In this document: positions 15,006 through 23,490 of the stretch, one piece after another
Position numbering within the stretch: the stretch's first letter is position 1
How the letters are laid out: the number at the start of each line of letters is the position of its first letter
DNA from: Thermodesulfobacteriota bacterium
GTDB taxonomy: Bacteria > Desulfobacterota_D > UBA1144 > Nemesobacterales > UBA2774
DNA: 45,121 nucleotides
Assembly (NCBI GenBank): GCA_021604765.1
Contig: BQJP01000022.1
Coordinates: forward strand, 1-45,121
Direction of reading: 5' to 3'
Translations under genes and position numbers: made by a program
Notes under the pieces: model-generated
What the model saw: the letters and a program-made list of their open reading frames with translations, nothing else
What the model was told of the DNA's origin: nothing
The model's database searches: none

Positions 15006-15587
15006 TTATTGATTATTTAGGATTTCTTTTATCTGCTCGGACTCTTTTATTCTCATTGCCGCCTTTAATCCTTCTTCGCGAATTAGTTCCTTTGATCTAT
15101 TCAAACTTTCTTTTAAATCCTCCGGCAGTTTGCTTTTTACTTTTTCATAGGTCGCGTTTAAATATGGGATTGTGGTTGAACTACTTACTGCAGCGTCATT
15201 GTTGGAAACGATTAATGTAACTGTGGAGATAAATAAAAAGGCTGCTATAGCACCTATTATTGTTCCCATCACTGCCCCACCAAGTCTGTTCAGCCAGCTT
15301 AGATGAAGGCTCCCAATTAGTTTAGTTGTAATCCACCCAAGAATTTGAATTAGAATATAAGATAGAAAACTCACGATCAAGAAAGCACCAACATTTGCTA
15401 TTGATTCATTATTTACGAGGTTGTCCTTGATAAACATCACTGCGAAAACATCGTAAAAAATCAGCCCGATAATGATTCCACCAATAAGAGCTGCGATAGA
15501 AAAAATTTGTTTAACAAGACCCCTTGTCATTCCTATTACAACAAAAAAGCCAATGATTATGTAGACTGCTATATCGATCCAATTCAT
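15006..15587 (-). CDS. CvpA-family membrane protein
   Basis: 193 residues with about four membrane helices. The start M-N-W-I-D-I-A-V-Y-I-I-I and G-M-T-R-G-L-V-K-Q-I-F-S match the CvpA family (colicin V production protein). The C-terminal third is soluble and charged. CvpA proteins are inner-membrane proteins of incompletely known role, linked to colicin V export, envelope stress and purine-operon context in enterobacteria. Here it follows sbcC by 18 bases, so it is in an operon with a DNA repair gene, not purF. Confidence 0.85.
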   Translation of the reverse strand: MNWIDIAVYIIIGFFVVIGMTRGLVKQIFSIAALIGGIIIGLIFYDVFAVMFIKDNLVNNESIANVGAFLIVSFLSYILIQILGWITTKLIGSLHLSWLNRLGGAVMGTIIGAIAAFLFISTVTLIVSNNDAAVSSSTTIPYLNATYEKVKSKLPEDLKESLNRSKELIREEGLKAAMRIKESEQIKEILNNQ

Positions 15588-15605
15588 AGATTCATAGGTG
15601 CTATT

Positions 15606-18600
15606 TTAAGAGTAATTCACTTCAAAGCTCGAACCTTGACCAGCCTCCTTAGTAACTTCTATTCTAACCGGAAACCTTTCTTTTAATTCCTCGACATGAG
15701 TGATTGCGAGTATTTTTTCAAAATCGTCTTTAATTAAATTAAGGACCTGAACAAATTGATCTAGGCCTTCTTTGTCCTGCGTGCCAAAGCCCTCATCTAC
15801 AACCAGGGTTCTTAGTTGGGCGCCTGAGCGGTTAGCAATAAATTTTGAGATAGCTACTCTGAGGGCGAAATCAATTCTAAACGCTTCCCCTCCAGAGAAA
15901 GTTTCATAGCTTCTTGTTCCAGATGAATCTCCAATATAAATCTCAAGGGTTTCTTTTGCGCCCCCGGTTTGTGTCGGCTTTATCATTTCAAGGCTGAGTG
16001 CCATTGCACCATCTGTAAGTTTGCTAAGAATTTTGTTCGCTTCAATCTCTATTTCGGGAACGGCATTCTCAATTATTAAAGCTTGGAGCCCGTTTTTGCC
16101 AAACGCCTTCGCTAGTTCTTTGTAGATTGCTAATTGTCGGTTTGTTCCCTTGATTTGTTTTGTGATATTTTTTTTGTCATCAAGGAGTTTCTTAATTCTT
16201 TCAAGATGATTTTCGCTTCTCGTAATCTCAGTGACAATGTCATTCTTGTTCTTTTTTAATATTTTTATCCTATTTGTTGAAGATTCGAGTTGTTGCTTTA
16301 TTTCTTTGCTCTTTGCATTTATCCCTTCTATCTGTTTAAGTTCGTTTTTAATATTTTGACACTTCTTCTTTAAATCTAGTAGATCTTTAGAAAGTTTTTT
16401 CTCTTCTTTCTCTCTTATACTTAGCCCAAGCTTTGCCTTCTCAAGGTTTTCTCTATCTCTAGCATATATCTCTAGATCAATAGTTTGTTTTCTTAAACTC
16501 TGGTGATTTTGTTTATCATAAGAAAGTTCATTTAGTGCTGTTTGAATTTCAACAAGCTTCTTTCTGTTTTCCAGAGAATAACTTTCTTTTTTAATTTTCT
16601 CAGCAGTAAGTTTAATTATTGGCTGAAGTTCACTTAGTTCTTTGGTGTAGCGAAATTCTTTGACCTTATCATTTTTTAATATTTCATGTTCTGCTACAAA
16701 TTTTCTGTATTCCTCAAGCTCTTTCTTAATCGATGTATGCTTATTAGAATCATAACCCAACTCCGATCTCTTTTTGCTTAAGTTCAGTAAGGTTTTATTA
16801 AATTCCTGAATATATGTTTTATCCTTAATATAGTTTGTGAGGGTGCCCAATTCTTTTTTGGCTTTCTCTAATTGTTTTGAGGCAAGTTCAGATTCCCTTA
16901 AATTTTGTTCTTTTTCTCCAAGTTCTTTGCTGAGAGATATAGAATCTTTAGTTGTAGACTCTAATCTCCTAAGCTCCACCAATAATTTTTGCTCTTCTGA
17001 CTTTAACTTCTTTAGGCCTGAGCGGTTTTTTAATATACTAGCTTCCAAGTCTGATTTTGATGATTCAAGTTTTTCTATTAAAGCTTCTCTTGCTTCTTTC
17101 TCAAGCGGTGATTCGCATAAAGGGCAGTGAGGGTCTTTTCGTTCGGTTGTGATAAAGCTTAATTTTCTTATCTCTTCTTCTTTTCTGTTCTCAAGATCAG
17201 ATATTCCTGAAAGGGTAGAGCTTTTCTTCTCTCTCAATTGATTTAGGATTTCGTTGCTTTTCTCAATCTTGCTTTGAGATTTCTTTATGTCCTCAAGTTG
17301 GAGATTTAGTCTCTTTATCTCTTTTGTTAAGCCTGTTTTCTGGCCAGATCTAGATTTTAACTCTCTAGCTTTAGACTTTAGTTCTATTAATGAAGATTCA
17401 ATCTCAATTCTTTTTTGCTCAATCTTGTTGTCTAGTTCAATTTGCTTAGAGTTGAGTTCTTGCAGTAAATTTTTTTTCTTCTCCATATCAACATCTAACT
17501 GTTGGAGCTCTTTAAATTTATTGTGTCCCAGGATAATTTCTTTTTCCCTAGATGTGACTTCTCTAACATTAGTGAGATTTTTTTGTATTTCTTTCATTTT
17601 AGCATTAAGAGAATTAAATTCTCCCTGCAAACGGGCTTTTTCCGAATTGATAAGATTTTGAGCACTTTCTAATTCCATTTCCAGTTTTGATTTTGTAAGT
17701 TCTTTTTCACTTAGAATTTTCTCTTGTTTTTGAGCTAGTTCATATTTTTCAAAACCTTTTATTATTTCTTTTTCTTTAGAGACAATTTCTTTATCCCTCA
17801 AGATTAAATTTGTTAATTGCTTAAGTTCAGATTCTAATTGAAGGTTTTTCTGATTGTTTTCTTCTTTTTCTTTTTTTAATTGATCCAAATTTTCAAGTTT
17901 TGCTTTTATAGATTCATTTTGTGCTATTAACTCTGCTTGAATAGTCTCAAATTCTGATATTTCAGTTGCTAATTTAGCGTCTTCAATCTTGGCTTGATGC
18001 AACTTTTCTTCAAATATATTTTTTGTTGATATTTCATCTTCAATCTGCTTTTCTTGGCTCTGAAGGGTATTTAATTCCAAGTTCGAAATCTGTGAATGTT
18101 CCCTTGCTTTTTTTGTGATTAATTCATATTCATCAAGAGCGAGAATTGTTGAGAGAATTTCTTTTCTTTCAGAAGGCGTTCGCTTGGTAAATTCATCTGC
18201 CATGCCTTGTAATATGAACGAAGAACATATAAACGAGTTATAGTCCATTTTTAGTAACTTTTCTATCGTTATTTGTGCTTTGGATCCTTCATCTAGAGGT
18301 TTAAAAGAGCTACTATCTGTATCGTAGATATTAAGATTTATTGAGGTTGAGGAACCATTCTTTTTTCTCTCTATAACCCTCAATATTCTGTAAATGTTGT
18401 TGTCTGATTCAAACTCAAGTTCAACACTCGCTTCACTTGTGCCTCTTTTTATTACTTCGTCCTTTATTTTTACTCGGCATTTTCCCCACAGAGCCCAAGT
18501 TAGGGCATCTATTAATGCTGATTTCCCGTGTCCGTTCTTTCCACTAAGACAGGCTATATCAAAATCCCTGAAATCAAGTGTCGAAGTGTTCTCGCCGTAG

Positions 18601-18638
18601 CTAAGAAAGTTTTTTAAAGAGAGTTTTAATGGGACCAT
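15606..18638 (-). CDS. sbcC: SbcC/Rad50-type ATPase with zinc hook
   Basis: 1010 residues. It works with SbcD (Mre11) in cleaving hairpins and double-strand ends. Walker A is G-K-N-G-H-G-K-S-A-L near residue 35. Two long coiled coils fill the middle, interrupted at exact mid-length by the zinc hook C-P-L-C (residues 505-508). The C-terminal lobe has the ABC signature F-S-G-G-E-A-F-R and Walker B L-V-V-D-E-G-F-G. All core residues look intact. sbcD is not adjacent: upstream is a divergent gene and downstream is cvpA. A TGG-TATAAT extended -10 lies 10 bases before the ATG, with no Shine-Dalgarno sequence. Confidence 0.93.
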   Translation of the reverse strand: MVPLKLSLKNFLSYGENTSTLDFRDFDIACLSGKNGHGKSALIDALTWALWGKCRVKIKDEVIKRGTSEASVELEFESDNNIYRILRVIERKKNGSSTSINLNIYDTDSSSFKPLDEGSKAQITIEKLLKMDYNSFICSSFILQGMADEFTKRTPSERKEILSTILALDEYELITKKAREHSQISNLELNTLQSQEKQIEDEISTKNIFEEKLHQAKIEDAKLATEISEFETIQAELIAQNESIKAKLENLDQLKKEKEENNQKNLQLESELKQLTNLILRDKEIVSKEKEIIKGFEKYELAQKQEKILSEKELTKSKLEMELESAQNLINSEKARLQGEFNSLNAKMKEIQKNLTNVREVTSREKEIILGHNKFKELQQLDVDMEKKKNLLQELNSKQIELDNKIEQKRIEIESSLIELKSKARELKSRSGQKTGLTKEIKRLNLQLEDIKKSQSKIEKSNEILNQLREKKSSTLSGISDLENRKEEEIRKLSFITTERKDPHCPLCESPLEKEAREALIEKLESSKSDLEASILKNRSGLKKLKSEEQKLLVELRRLESTTKDSISLSKELGEKEQNLRESELASKQLEKAKKELGTLTNYIKDKTYIQEFNKTLLNLSKKRSELGYDSNKHTSIKKELEEYRKFVAEHEILKNDKVKEFRYTKELSELQPIIKLTAEKIKKESYSLENRKKLVEIQTALNELSYDKQNHQSLRKQTIDLEIYARDRENLEKAKLGLSIREKEEKKLSKDLLDLKKKCQNIKNELKQIEGINAKSKEIKQQLESSTNRIKILKKNKNDIVTEITRSENHLERIKKLLDDKKNITKQIKGTNRQLAIYKELAKAFGKNGLQALIIENAVPEIEIEANKILSKLTDGAMALSLEMIKPTQTGGAKETLEIYIGDSSGTRSYETFSGGEAFRIDFALRVAISKFIANRSGAQLRTLVVDEGFGTQDKEGLDQFVQVLNLIKDDFEKILAITHVEELKERFPVRIEVTKEAGQGSSFEVNYS

Positions 18639-18648
18639 TTACTTAGAT

Positions 18649-18657
18649 ATTATACCA
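18649..18657 (-). promoter_or_regulatory. Extended -10 promoter of sbcC, near-leaderless
   Basis: On the minus strand TG-G-TATAAT, with the box ending 10 bases before the sbcC ATG (18638). Start of transcription should fall within a few bases of the start codon. Confidence 0.5.
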
Positions 18658-18756
18658 ATTTAATTCGAATAATAGATTATATAATTTTTAGCCTAAAAAC
18701 TACATAAGAACACTGCTTTGACTTATTTCCGGTGTTCAGATAACTTAAAAGCCGCG

Positions 18757-19740
18757 ATGGGTTTCTCAGATATTCTTTCAATAGTGAGCTCTGATATTGA
18801 AGAAGTTGAAAATGAGCTTGAAGCTAATATTCAATCCCCCATACCTCTAGTATACGAGATTTCTAAGTATTTGCTTGGAAGTGGTGGGAAAAGACTTCGC
18901 CCGGCAGTAGTTCTTCTCTCATGCGGCGCATGTGGACGTCTAGAAGGTAAGGAAAGGATATACGCCGCTGCCGCTCTAGAATTAATTCATACAGCTACTT
19001 TACTTCATGATGATGTTGTAGATGATGCCAAATTAAGACGAGGAAACCCCTCATCAAACATAGTTTGGGGAAATAAGGCAACAGTGCTTGTTGGTGATTT
19101 TATGCTGGCAAGAGCTTTAGGTCTTATTCAGGCCTGTGGTGATTTGGAGCTTATCAAAGCTGTGACTGATGCTGCTGCCAAATTAGCGGAAGGTCAGGTA
19201 CTTGAGGTTATGAATGCTAACAACATGCTCGAGATAACTGAAGAAGTGTGTTTTGGAATTATTGAAAATAAAACTGCTTCGCTTTTAGAAAGCTGCGGCA
19301 GTGTAGGGGCAATACTCGCAGGTGTAGAAGATAGCTTAAAGCAATCAGCAGGGCAGTATGGATTTAATATTGGAGTTGCCTTTCAGCTGACCGATGATGC
19401 GCTGGATTACTCATCAACAGAGCAGGAGTTCGGAAAAGGTGTAGGGCAGGATCTGATAGAGGGCAAGATGACTCTTCCACTCTTCTATTCAATACAAGCG
19501 GCTACAAGTTCAGAAAAAGCGAAAATAAATGAAATTCTTGTTGGTGAGGAAGTTTTTAGTGAGGAAGAGTTAAGTTTTGTCAGAGATATAGTAGAGAGAT
19601 ATAAGGGTGTCAAAATAGCAAATGATATGGCTGAGAGTTTTGTGGATAAAGCTAAGGATTCAATTTCTTCATTGCCGGATAGTGGCTATAAAAAATCTCT
19701 AGATTCACTAGCCGAATATATAGTAGAACGAAGAATATAA
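18757..19740 (+). CDS. Polyprenyl diphosphate synthase (IspB-like)
   Basis: 327 residues from the ATG at 18757. The TTG at 18718 gives an atypical extension and that stretch looks instead like promoter DNA. Trans-prenyl transferase with G-G-K-R-L-R-P near residue 45, first aspartate-rich motif L-H-D-D-V-V-D-D-A-K, and second motif F-Q-L-T-D-D-A-L-D-Y. It extends farnesyl-PP with isopentenyl-PP to make the long chain for quinones. Length and motifs fit octaprenyl or solanesyl synthases (IspB type), but chain length cannot be read with confidence. It is divergent from sbcC. A TTGACT, 17 bases, TAACTT pair at 18718-18746 might place the start close to the ATG. Confidence 0.9.
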   Translation: MGFSDILSIVSSDIEEVENELEANIQSPIPLVYEISKYLLGSGGKRLRPAVVLLSCGACGRLEGKERIYAAAALELIHTATLLHDDVVDDAKLRRGNPSSNIVWGNKATVLVGDFMLARALGLIQACGDLELIKAVTDAAAKLAEGQVLEVMNANNMLEITEEVCFGIIENKTASLLESCGSVGAILAGVEDSLKQSAGQYGFNIGVAFQLTDDALDYSSTEQEFGKGVGQDLIEGKMTLPLFYSIQAATSSEKAKINEILVGEEVFSEEELSFVRDIVERYKGVKIANDMAESFVDKAKDSISSLPDSGYKKSLDSLAEYIVERRI

Positions 19741-19749
19741 ACCGTATTT

Positions 19750-20223
19750 TTACTTCTTGTCTGAGTCTGATTTTAACTCATACAACATTACATAAGCGTC
19801 TTCGCCGGTATCTGAGTAGTATTTCTTTCTTACCCTAAGAGTTTTAAACCCAATTTTCTCATAAAGTTTGATTGCGCTAGTGTTTGAGGTTCTAACTTCA
19901 AGAACCGCCAATTTTAAACCCCTATCATATGAAAAATCTAAACAATCTCTGACTAGCATTTCTCCTAAGCCTATTTTTCTGAAATCCGGATGAACAGCAA
20001 TGTTTAAGATATGTACCTCATCATAAATTGTCCAAGTTACTATATATGCAACTACACTGCCTGAGAATCTTACTGCCCTTTTATATGAGTTTGCCGCATC
20101 TATCTCTCTTTCAAATATCTGCCTAGGCCAGGGGGAGGGAAAACTTACATTCTCAATAGCCAATATCTGATCTATATCTGCTGGATTGATATTATCTATT
20201 TCGTATTTTGCTGCTTTTTCCAT
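19750..20223 (-). CDS. rimI: GNAT acetyltransferase RimI-like
   Basis: 157 residues. RimI acetylates the N-terminus of ribosomal protein S18, and relatives act on other proteins. The acetyl-CoA site is V-H-P-D-F-R-K-I-G-L-G, and the end L-E-V-R-T-S-N-T-S-A-I-K-L-Y and G-F-K-T-L-R-V-R-K-K-Y-Y are the usual RimI signatures. It follows meaB by 46 bases on the same strand and converges with the polyprenyl synthase gene (9 bases between stops). RimI is usually beside tsaB, which is not seen here. Confidence 0.85.
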   Translation of the reverse strand: MEKAAKYEIDNINPADIDQILAIENVSFPSPWPRQIFEREIDAANSYKRAVRFSGSVVAYIVTWTIYDEVHILNIAVHPDFRKIGLGEMLVRDCLDFSYDRGLKLAVLEVRTSNTSAIKLYEKIGFKTLRVRKKYYSDTGEDAYVMLYELKSDSDKK

Positions 20224-20269
20224 ATTACTATTTTTTCAGTTTTAGGACTTAATGTCTATAGGGTATATT

Positions 20270-21280
20270 CTATGAAATATTTTTAAAGTAAGTGCTTAAA
20301 AGTTCGTTCGCTGCAGTGAAAGGGCTTATTTTGCCATCAGTTACTTTTTCTTCCAATTCTTGCACTGCTTTGTTTATGTCCTCATTAGAATAAAAATTTC
20401 TCTTTAGAGCATATAGAATTGCCTCATGCATCCATCTCTTGGTTTGTTCCTGTCTTTTTTTCTGCAATAATCCACTTTGCTCGATCAAACTCTGGTGTTT
20501 GGAGATGGTATCCCAAATTTCTTTTATGCCTTTATTGGCGAAGGATGAACAAGTAGTTACTTTAGGAACCCATCCGCTTTGTTTTGGAGGAAATAATTGG
20601 ATTGCATTCTCGAACTCCCTTTTTGCTCGTTCAGCACTGGTAATATTTTCTCCATCTGCCTTGGTAATAGCCACTGTATCGGCCATTTCCATTATGCCTC
20701 TTTTCATGCCTTGGATTTCATCACCTGCGCCTGCGAGAAGTAGAAGCAAAAAAAAGTCCACCATCGAGTCGACAGCAATTTCGGATTGACCTACTCCAAC
20801 TGTTTCTACTATTATCGTGTTAAATCCCGCAGCCTCACATAATAGTATTGTTTCACGAGTACTCTGTGCGACTCCACCCAATGAACCAGAGGTCGGGGAA
20901 GGGCGTATGTAAGCATTTTCATCCAGGGAGAGTTTCTCCATCCTTACTTTATCACCAAGTATACTCCCCTTGGAGCGCTCGCTGGTTGGATCTATTGCTA
21001 GCACAGCGACAGTTCTTTTTACTTCCTCAGTTAGATAAAGCCCAAAAGTTTCGATAAAAGTACTTTTGCCAACTCCTGGGATGCCTGTTATGCCAATTCT
21101 TATGGATTTCCCAGTATAAGGAAGACAGTGATTGATAATTTTCTGAGCAAGCTCATTGTGTTTTGGCAATGTGCTCTCTGCAAGTGTAATGGCCTGGCTC
21201 AATACAGAACGATTACCACAAAGGATGCCTTCCGTATATTCTTTAAAAGAAAGTTCATTTTTTCTTATTATTTTGCTCAA
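20270..21280 (-). CDS. meaB: MeaB/ArgK-type GTPase, methylmalonyl-CoA mutase chaperone
   Basis: 336 residues. A G3E-family GTPase that loads and protects the adenosylcobalamin cofactor of methylmalonyl-CoA mutase. The P-loop is G-I-T-G-I-P-G-V-G-K-S-T, then A-I-D-P-T-S-E-R-S-K-G-S and the switch region V-E-T-V-G-V-G-Q-S-E. N-terminal helices (about 45 residues) match MeaB. Its place 44 bases after the large mutase subunit makes the assignment firm. The start chosen is TTG at 21280. There is no ATG upstream before a stop and no clear Shine-Dalgarno sequence, so the exact start is uncertain. Confidence 0.93.
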   Translation of the reverse strand: MSKIIRKNELSFKEYTEGILCGNRSVLSQAITLAESTLPKHNELAQKIINHCLPYTGKSIRIGITGIPGVGKSTFIETFGLYLTEEVKRTVAVLAIDPTSERSKGSILGDKVRMEKLSLDENAYIRPSPTSGSLGGVAQSTRETILLCEAAGFNTIIVETVGVGQSEIAVDSMVDFFLLLLLAGAGDEIQGMKRGIMEMADTVAITKADGENITSAERAKREFENAIQLFPPKQSGWVPKVTTCSSFANKGIKEIWDTISKHQSLIEQSGLLQKKRQEQTKRWMHEAILYALKRNFYSNEDINKAVQELEEKVTDGKISPFTAANELLSTYFKNIS

Positions 21281-21324
21281 TTGAGATTGCTCGTTAACAA
21301 AAAAGACAAGTTTTATATAACTGT

Positions 21325-23475
21325 TTAATCAGTTTGTTTGATTTTGTTAATCAATATTTCCAGTAAATTCTGAGCAGCTTGAGATATTACCGTTCCTGGG
21401 CCGAAAACAGCTGTTACTCCTGAGTCATATAAGAAATCATAATCTTGTTTTGGTATTACGCCGCCAGCGACAACCATTATGTCTTCTCGGTTTGATTTCT
21501 CAAGCTCGCTTATAAGATCTGGGACAAGGGTTTTGTGACCGGCAGCCAGACTTGAGATTCCAATAATATGGACATCATTTTCAATAGCTTGCTTTGCCGC
21601 TTCTCTGGGGGTCTGAAACAATGGCCCAATATCAACATCAAATCCAAGATCGGCAAAACTGGTGGCAATAACTTTAGCCCCACGGTCATGACCGTCCTGA
21701 CCCATTTTTGCAACCATTATTCTTGGGCGTCTTCCCTCAAGAGATGCAAATTCATCCGCCAGTTCCCTTGCTTTTATAAAGTCTTTATCCTGAGACATCT
21801 CAGAAGAATATACACCCGAAATAGATCGAATTACAGCCTTATATCTGCCAAATACCTTTTCGCAAGCATCTGATATCTCGCCCAGAGTGGCTCTTTTTCT
21901 GGCTGCGTCAACTGCAAGATCCAAGAGGTTTCCTTCGCCAGCCTCTGCGCATTTTGTAATAGCCTCCAGAGCCATCGATACAGCATTATTGTCTCTTGAT
22001 TCCTTTAATTCTTTTAGTCGCTGAAGCTGAGAACGCATTACAGCAGTATTATCTACCTCAAGAATTTCTATTTGGTCTTGTTCTTCAACTTCATATTTAT
22101 TTACACCTACTATAACGTCTTGCCCGGAATCAATACGCGCCTGTTTTTTTGCCGCCGCTTCTTCTATCCTCATTTTCGGTATTCCGGTGTCAATTGCTTT
22201 TGCCATTCCACCCAATTCCTCAACCTCGCTTATCAAATCCCAAGCTCTGTGAGTGATTTCATCAGTCAGATATTCTACATAATATGAGCCTGCCCAGGGA
22301 TCTACGGAGCGGCATATATTTGTTTCTTCTTGAAGATAAATTTGTGTGTTTCTAGCAATACGCGCCGAGAAATCAGTAGGGAGTGCAATTGCTTCATCCA
22401 GAGCATTTGTATGAAGGGACTGAGTACCACCTAGAGTGGCAGCCAATGCTTCAACACAGGTTCTGACAACATTATTAAAGGGGTCCTGCTCTGTAAGACT
22501 CCAACCTGAAGTTTGACAATGAGTTCTAAGCGCCAGGGATTTTGGATTTTGAGGGTTAAACTGTTTTACAAGCTTGGCCCATAGTATTCGAGCAGCCCTC
22601 ATTTTAGCTATTTCCATGAAATGATTCATTCCAATACCCCAGAAGAATGAGATGCGGGGAGCAAAGTCATCAATTTTCATTCCAGCCTTTATGCCTGTAC
22701 GTATATACTCGAGACCATCTGCCAATGTGTAAGCAAGCTCTATGTCAGATGAAGCTCCCGCCTCTTCCATATGATATCCGCTTACACTTATTGAATTAAA
22801 TTTCGGCATTTTCTCAGCCGTGTATTTGAAAATATCGGCTATTATTCGCATGGATGGCTCAGGAGGGTAAATATAAGTGTTCCGGACCATGAATTCTTTT
22901 AATATATCGTTTTGAATTGTTCCGCTTAGTTTTTCTGGGCTGACTCCCTGTTCCTCAGCTGCTACAATGTAAAATGCCATTATCGGAAGCACCGCTCCGT
23001 TCATTGTCATGGAAACAGAAGTTTCATCGAGTGGAATCTGGTCAAAAAGAATTTTCATGTCCAGAATGGAATCTATAGCTACCCCTGCTTTTCCTACGTC
23101 TCCCACTACTCGTTCGTGATCCGAGTCATAACCCCTATGAGTAGGGAGATCAAAAGCTACAGATAATCCCTTTTGTCCCGCGGCTAAGTTCCTTCTGTAA
23201 AAAGCATTTGATTCTTCAGCTGTTGAAAACCCTGCGTACTGTCTGATAGTCCACGGGCGGGTTACATACATAGTAGAGTAGGGCCCGCGTAAAAACGGCT
23301 CTATTCCTGCAGCATAATTAAGGTGCTCCATATTTAGAAGGTCATCCTTTGTATATAAGGATTTAACCTCAATATCTTCAGGAGTCATCCATTTATTCAC
23401 CGAGTTCTCGGTTTTCTGACTGGACCCGTTATTTGAGTTTTCCTTGAAATCTATATTTGAAAAGTTTGGTCTCAA
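21325..23475 (-). CDS. mcmA: Methylmalonyl-CoA mutase, large (catalytic, B12-binding) subunit
   Basis: 716 residues. It interconverts methylmalonyl-CoA and succinyl-CoA. The N-terminal barrel has [13 protein letters not shown] and [14 protein letters not shown]. The C-terminal cobalamin domain has the base-off motif D-G-H-D-R-G (D594, H596) with M-G-Q before it, and the later S-S-L-A-A-G-H and G-G-V-I-P loops. All are intact, so this is the active subunit. It begins with TTG at 23475, 7 bases after AAAAGG, and lies 15 bases after the small-subunit gene. No epimerase gene and no cobalamin riboswitch were seen here. Confidence 0.95.
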   Translation of the reverse strand: MRPNFSNIDFKENSNNGSSQKTENSVNKWMTPEDIEVKSLYTKDDLLNMEHLNYAAGIEPFLRGPYSTMYVTRPWTIRQYAGFSTAEESNAFYRRNLAAGQKGLSVAFDLPTHRGYDSDHERVVGDVGKAGVAIDSILDMKILFDQIPLDETSVSMTMNGAVLPIMAFYIVAAEEQGVSPEKLSGTIQNDILKEFMVRNTYIYPPEPSMRIIADIFKYTAEKMPKFNSISVSGYHMEEAGASSDIELAYTLADGLEYIRTGIKAGMKIDDFAPRISFFWGIGMNHFMEIAKMRAARILWAKLVKQFNPQNPKSLALRTHCQTSGWSLTEQDPFNNVVRTCVEALAATLGGTQSLHTNALDEAIALPTDFSARIARNTQIYLQEETNICRSVDPWAGSYYVEYLTDEITHRAWDLISEVEELGGMAKAIDTGIPKMRIEEAAAKKQARIDSGQDVIVGVNKYEVEEQDQIEILEVDNTAVMRSQLQRLKELKESRDNNAVSMALEAITKCAEAGEGNLLDLAVDAARKRATLGEISDACEKVFGRYKAVIRSISGVYSSEMSQDKDFIKARELADEFASLEGRRPRIMVAKMGQDGHDRGAKVIATSFADLGFDVDIGPLFQTPREAAKQAIENDVHIIGISSLAAGHKTLVPDLISELEKSNREDIMVVAGGVIPKQDYDFLYDSGVTAVFGPGTVISQAAQNLLEILINKIKQTD

Positions 23476-23490
23476 ATTTTTACCTTTTCC

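Noticed and set aside
16837-18600. Plus-strand frames within sbcC
   Set aside because: Serine/phenylalanine-rich antisense of coiled-coil codons; no ribosome site or family pattern.
18718-18756. TTG start for the polyprenyl synthase giving 13 extra residues
   Set aside because: The extension does not fit the family and overlaps promoter-like sequence; the ATG at 18757 is preferred.
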